Source of the DNA: Gp6-AA40 sp046765795
Lineage (GTDB): Bacteria; Acidobacteriota; Vicinamibacteria; Vicinamibacterales; UBA2999
Direction: 5' to 3'
NCBI GenBank assembly: GCA_046765795.1
Contig: JBKPRH010000140.1
Span: 1-16,952, forward strand
DNA length: 16,952 nt
The position numbers were made by a program, and so were the translations under genes. Shown here in pieces: positions 14,834 to 16,952 of this stretch. The notes beneath the pieces were generated by a model that was not told the origin of the DNA, searched no databases, and saw only the letters and a list, made by a program, of their open reading frames with translations. The stretch's first letter is position 1; each line of letters opens with the position of its first letter.

Positions 14834-15964
14834 TCAGACGCCCGCACCCTCCGGGTACTCCAACGCCAACTTCAATTCTCTGGCGAGTGAATCGACCGTG
14901 GTCCCGGTCTTCTTCCACACGCCCTCGCTTTCGAACCGCATGTTGCCGATGCGACGTCCCCACGGGGCGATCACGCGGCCAATCGCTCGGAAGTCGCTGC
15001 GATCGGCGTGCTCTTGATCGAGCCTGCGTACGACGTCGGGCGCGACACGGATGAATGCTCGCAGTGCCGTCGCCGACTTGATGCTGTATTTGCGGCCGCC
15101 CCACGCGGCGTTGAACACCACCGACACCTGCTTGAAGTAATTCACAAAGAACTTCTTCGAATCGTCGCGGAAATCGGCCGATTTCTTCGGCCCGCCGAAC
15201 GCATCGCTCGCGAACAGTTTCTTCAACTCCTGTGCGATCGGCGCTTGCGCAACACGGCCATGGCCGACGCCGAGCAATTTGATCTCACCGTGGAGCGGAG
15301 AGTCCTCGCGATCGTTCAGCGCGCGCACCACATCATGCGCCGCAGCCAGCGCATCGTCTTTGTACAGCTGACGGCCTGAGAGGCTCACCAGGTGCGACGC
15401 ATTCAGGCGCGTGTGCTTGGCGTTGATCGTCACAAACATCTGAACGACGTGGTCTTCCGGCAAGCGATCGAAAATAATCGCGGGCACGGTGAACTCCTCG
15501 TCCTTCATGTTCTCGATGTCAGCGTGTAGCGCCAGCAGACGATGCTGTCCGTCAATAGCCCGAAGAATGCCTTCACGCTCCGGCACCTTGAGACGTCCAA
15601 CCGACGATCCGGCTTCAACTGGTTCGAACGTAAGCTTTTCGTCGCACGAGATGATGACGGCGCCGGCGATCGATGGAAGGTCCCGCGCCTGCCGGCACTG
15701 TTCGTAGTACTGAACGAGTTCGTCGATCTTTCGCCTGATGATCTGCCGCTGATAGGCCTTCTCGCTGGAGGCGATACGGCGTTCGAGCAGATCCCAGTTC
15801 ACTTTCGACGGCGTCTTTTTGTTACCGCCCCGAACCGGTTGTCCAGCCTCGCCGTAGCTCAGTACTTCGAATCGAACCAGCTTATCGATGTCTTCAGCAG
15901 TAAGAGAGGCCTGATAGAACCGAACCCCAAACTGCTGCATCCGGATTGCGGCCACGTTAATCAT
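14834..15964 (-). CDS. DGQHR-domain protein (DndB-like), solitary
   Basis: A 376-residue protein with the DGQHR signature at 138-142 (ILRAIDGQHRLLAL) followed by FVTINAKHTRLNASHLV (177-193), both features of the family that includes DndB, the regulator of DNA phosphorothioation operons, and related ParB/sulfiredoxin-like proteins. The flanking block PSIAGAVIISC (97-107) and the helical C-terminus (300-370) also fit. DndACDE genes are not present nearby, so this is a stand-alone member whose function is not established; links to mobile elements or defence are inference from the family. A promoter candidate is at 16011-16040. The start could alternatively be the internal Met at codon 9; neither has a good Shine-Dalgarno. 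Both flanks are gene-free and carry inverted repeats, consistent with an accessory insertion. Confidence 0.88.
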   Translation of the reverse strand: MINVAAIRMQQFGVRFYQASLTAEDIDKLVRFEVLSYGEAGQPVRGGNKKTPSKVNWDLLERRIASSEKAYQRQIIRRKIDELVQYYEQCRQARDLPSIAGAVIISCDEKLTFEPVEAGSSVGRLKVPEREGILRAIDGQHRLLALHADIENMKDEEFTVPAIIFDRLPEDHVVQMFVTINAKHTRLNASHLVSLSGRQLYKDDALAAAHDVVRALNDREDSPLHGEIKLLGVGHGRVAQAPIAQELKKLFASDAFGGPKKSADFRDDSKKFFVNYFKQVSVVFNAAWGGRKYSIKSATALRAFIRVAPDVVRRLDQEHADRSDFRAIGRVIAPWGRRIGNMRFESEGVWKKTGTTVDSLARELKLALEYPEGAGV

Positions 15965-16010
15965 TCAGTTTTAGTCCCGGCAGAGATTGCCCCACGCACA
16001 GAAGAGGCGA

Positions 16011-16040
16011 ATTGTAGCGGCCTGTCCCCTTGAATCTCAA
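16011..16040 (-). promoter_or_regulatory. Sigma70-type promoter candidate for the DGQHR gene
   Basis: On the minus strand, TTGAGA (plus 16035-16040), an 18-base spacer, then TACAAT (plus 16011-16016). Each hexamer is close to consensus (four and five of six). The start would be near 16004, giving a leader of about 40 nt before the ATG at 15964. Confidence 0.55.
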
Positions 16041-16146
16041 CCCGTTTCTCGCAGGTGCCCCCGAAAACGCACGCAAACGTAGCCTCTTCAACCCCGCAGC
16101 TAATCATAGACACGACAGGAACTTAATAATCCTTTTGGATCACCTG

Positions 16147-16194
16147 GCGGCCCTGCTTCGAGCGTCCCTTTGCCCGATTTTCGTGCAGGGCCGC
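16147..16194. repeat. 10-bp perfect inverted repeat with 28-bp loop
   Basis: GCGGCCCTGC at 16147-16156 and GCAGGGCCGC at 16185-16194 are exact reverse complements. Neither side is followed by a T-run, so it is not a standard terminator. It lies about 180 bp upstream of the DGQHR start and 90 bp beyond the acyltransferase stop. It could be an operator, a recombination relic or an RNA stem. Confidence 0.6.
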
Positions 16195-16281
16195 GCATCA
16201 GGCTCAGCAGTTTGACGGTAGGGTTTGGACGATGGACGCCCGGACGTCAGCCGTCCTCCGAAAATATGGAGTACGTGGTGT

Positions 16282-16903
16282 CTAGACGGAGATGGGCGAT
16301 TTGCTTCGACGACGAGGGGCGAGGACTCGATCCTTCAGTTTGACCAGCCCGTAAAGCACCACCGTGAACAGGGCAAACGCGGCGAGCGCCTGCTCGAACG
16401 TCAATCGCCGGTGGATCGGCCAGGTCAGAAACCCGTAGACCATCTCAACGTGGATCCAGTAGACAAACAGCGAAGCGATTCCCATCTCCTGAATCGGTGA
16501 ACGGCCGCGAACGGTCGTCGTCCACGCATAGGCGATCGGAATCGCGGCAACCAGCACCCCCACACGCAGCACGAAGAATGTGGGTGAGCTCGTCCAGAAA
16601 CTGGTCTCGCGGTAGATCGGCGGCAGCAGCGATAACCCATACCCTGTCGCGACGAGCGCCGGACCGAGCAGTGCCAACCAGACAATCACGCGCCGTTCGT
16701 CGCGCGGTGTACGAGATTGATCGAGCCACAGTCCGATCGCCGCACCGGCGAGAACAAATCCGCCCCACGGGAGCAACGTGAAGCCGCTGTACGCGGGGAT
16801 TGGCTTGAAGTACGCCTCGATCGGATCCGGAAGCCAGGCGAGCGCGTTCGTCACGCGAACGATCGGCGTCAGCATTGCCGCCGTTACCGCCGATGTCACG
16901 AGC
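16282..16903 (-). CDS. Multi-pass membrane acyltransferase, HGSNAT/DUF1624-like, N-terminus missing
   Basis: About 206 C-terminal residues are visible before the genomic sequence ends. They contain roughly six hydrophobic segments, among them YSGFTLLPWGGFVLAGAAIG (a Phe-Pro-Trp-Gly-Gly type loop typical of this family), VWLALLGPALVATGYGLSLL, VLRVGVLVAAIPIAYAW, and SLFVYWIHVEMVYGF with a conserved-looking His. This resembles the heparan-alpha-glucosaminide N-acetyltransferase catalytic family (COG3503), integral membrane proteins that move acetyl groups to sugars across membranes; bacterial substrates are mostly unknown. The assignment is moderate because the N-terminal half with the catalytic His is absent. 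Any Met start seen beyond 16903 is read from adapter sequence and is not biological. The C-terminus ends in a short basic tail. Confidence 0.75.
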
Positions 16904-16952
16904 CTGTCTCTTATACACATCTCCGAGCCCACGAGACGGTCCGCTTCATCTC
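16904..16952. other. Illumina Nextera adapter plus index (sequencing artefact)
   Basis: 16904-16922 is the 19-base Tn5 mosaic end CTGTCTCTTATACACATCT, followed by CCGAGCCCACGAGAC (16923-16937), the Nextera read-2 adapter tail. Then come ten bases GGTCCGCTTC (16938-16947), the position of an i7 index, and ATCTC, the beginning of the P7 sequence. The order and length match an untrimmed library end exactly. It creates a spurious start reading MGSEMCIRDR on the minus strand. Confidence 0.98.

Larger units (their letters stand above)
15965..16281. other. 317-bp gene-free stretch between the DGQHR gene and the truncated acyltransferase
   Basis: No convincing gene is visible. It holds the minus-strand promoter candidate for the DGQHR gene, a 10-bp inverted repeat at 16147-16194, and a small hairpin (GGACG-TCAGC-CGTCC, 16242-16256) just beyond the acyltransferase stop that could slow transcription but has no T-run. 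A 61-codon plus-strand frame from a TTG at 16030 has no recognisable features and no ribosome binding site. Confidence 0.6.

Noticed and set aside
14717..16025. Direct repeat CGGCCTGT at 14717-14724 and 16018-16025 flanking the DGQHR gene, considered as a target-site duplication
   Set aside because: An 8-base match between two flanks of this length is expected by chance, and the copies are not at the edges of any element.
16030..16215. 61-codon plus-strand frame in the gene-free stretch
   Set aside because: TTG start, no ribosome binding site, no recognisable features, and it overlaps the inverted repeat and a minus-strand promoter candidate.

Overview
The window looks like one end of a GC-rich metagenomic contig from a bacterium. 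Gene content and style (compact operons, HD-GYP/GGDEF signalling, FabI, complete linear-plus-cyclic arginine pathway, few clear Shine-Dalgarno sites) would fit an Acidobacteriota lineage such as Vicinamibacteria. This placement is an inference from general resemblance, not a database result. The last 49 bases are not genomic: they are an Illumina Nextera adapter with an index, so the contig ends at 16903.

Layout. Bases 2-1807 (+): 3' part of a membrane-anchored HD-GYP/GAF/GGDEF c-di-GMP protein, convergent with fabI (-). Upstream of fabI on the same strand is an unrecognised protein with a small Cys motif, an acidic middle and a Gly/Arg-rich tail. Then come two divergent arginine operons: argR-argG-like-argH (-, 6162 to 3432) and argC-argB-argD-argA(GNAT)-argJ-argF (+, 6283 to 12138). 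They share a 120-bp control region with a strong sigma70-type promoter (TTGACT-17-TATAAA) whose spacer and -10 are covered by an 18-20 bp palindrome that has the format of an ARG box. All seven gene junctions inside the two operons are overlaps (six of 4 bp, one of 8 bp). Next is a long-chain acyl-CoA ligase (+), possibly with its own leaderless promoter, then pxpA (-), a candidate structured RNA ending in a very strong terminator (+), a solitary DGQHR-domain (DndB-like) gene (-), a 317-bp gene-free stretch, and a truncated multi-pass acyltransferase (-).

How the genes work together. ArgC, ArgB, ArgD, ArgJ and ArgF convert glutamate to citrulline. A GNAT N-acetylglutamate synthase primes the cycle and ArgJ recycles the acetyl group. 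ArgH makes arginine from argininosuccinate, and ArgR closes the feedback loop. The weak link is the argG position. The protein there is clearly related to argininosuccinate synthase but is about 100 residues short and has lost the ATP-binding SGGxDTS signature and the GxGNDQ loop. The reading frame is intact and translationally coupled on both sides, which makes an ArgG-derived pseudoenzyme or regulator the most interesting single object here. The second is the uncharacterised plus-strand RNA fold between pxpA and the DGQHR gene.
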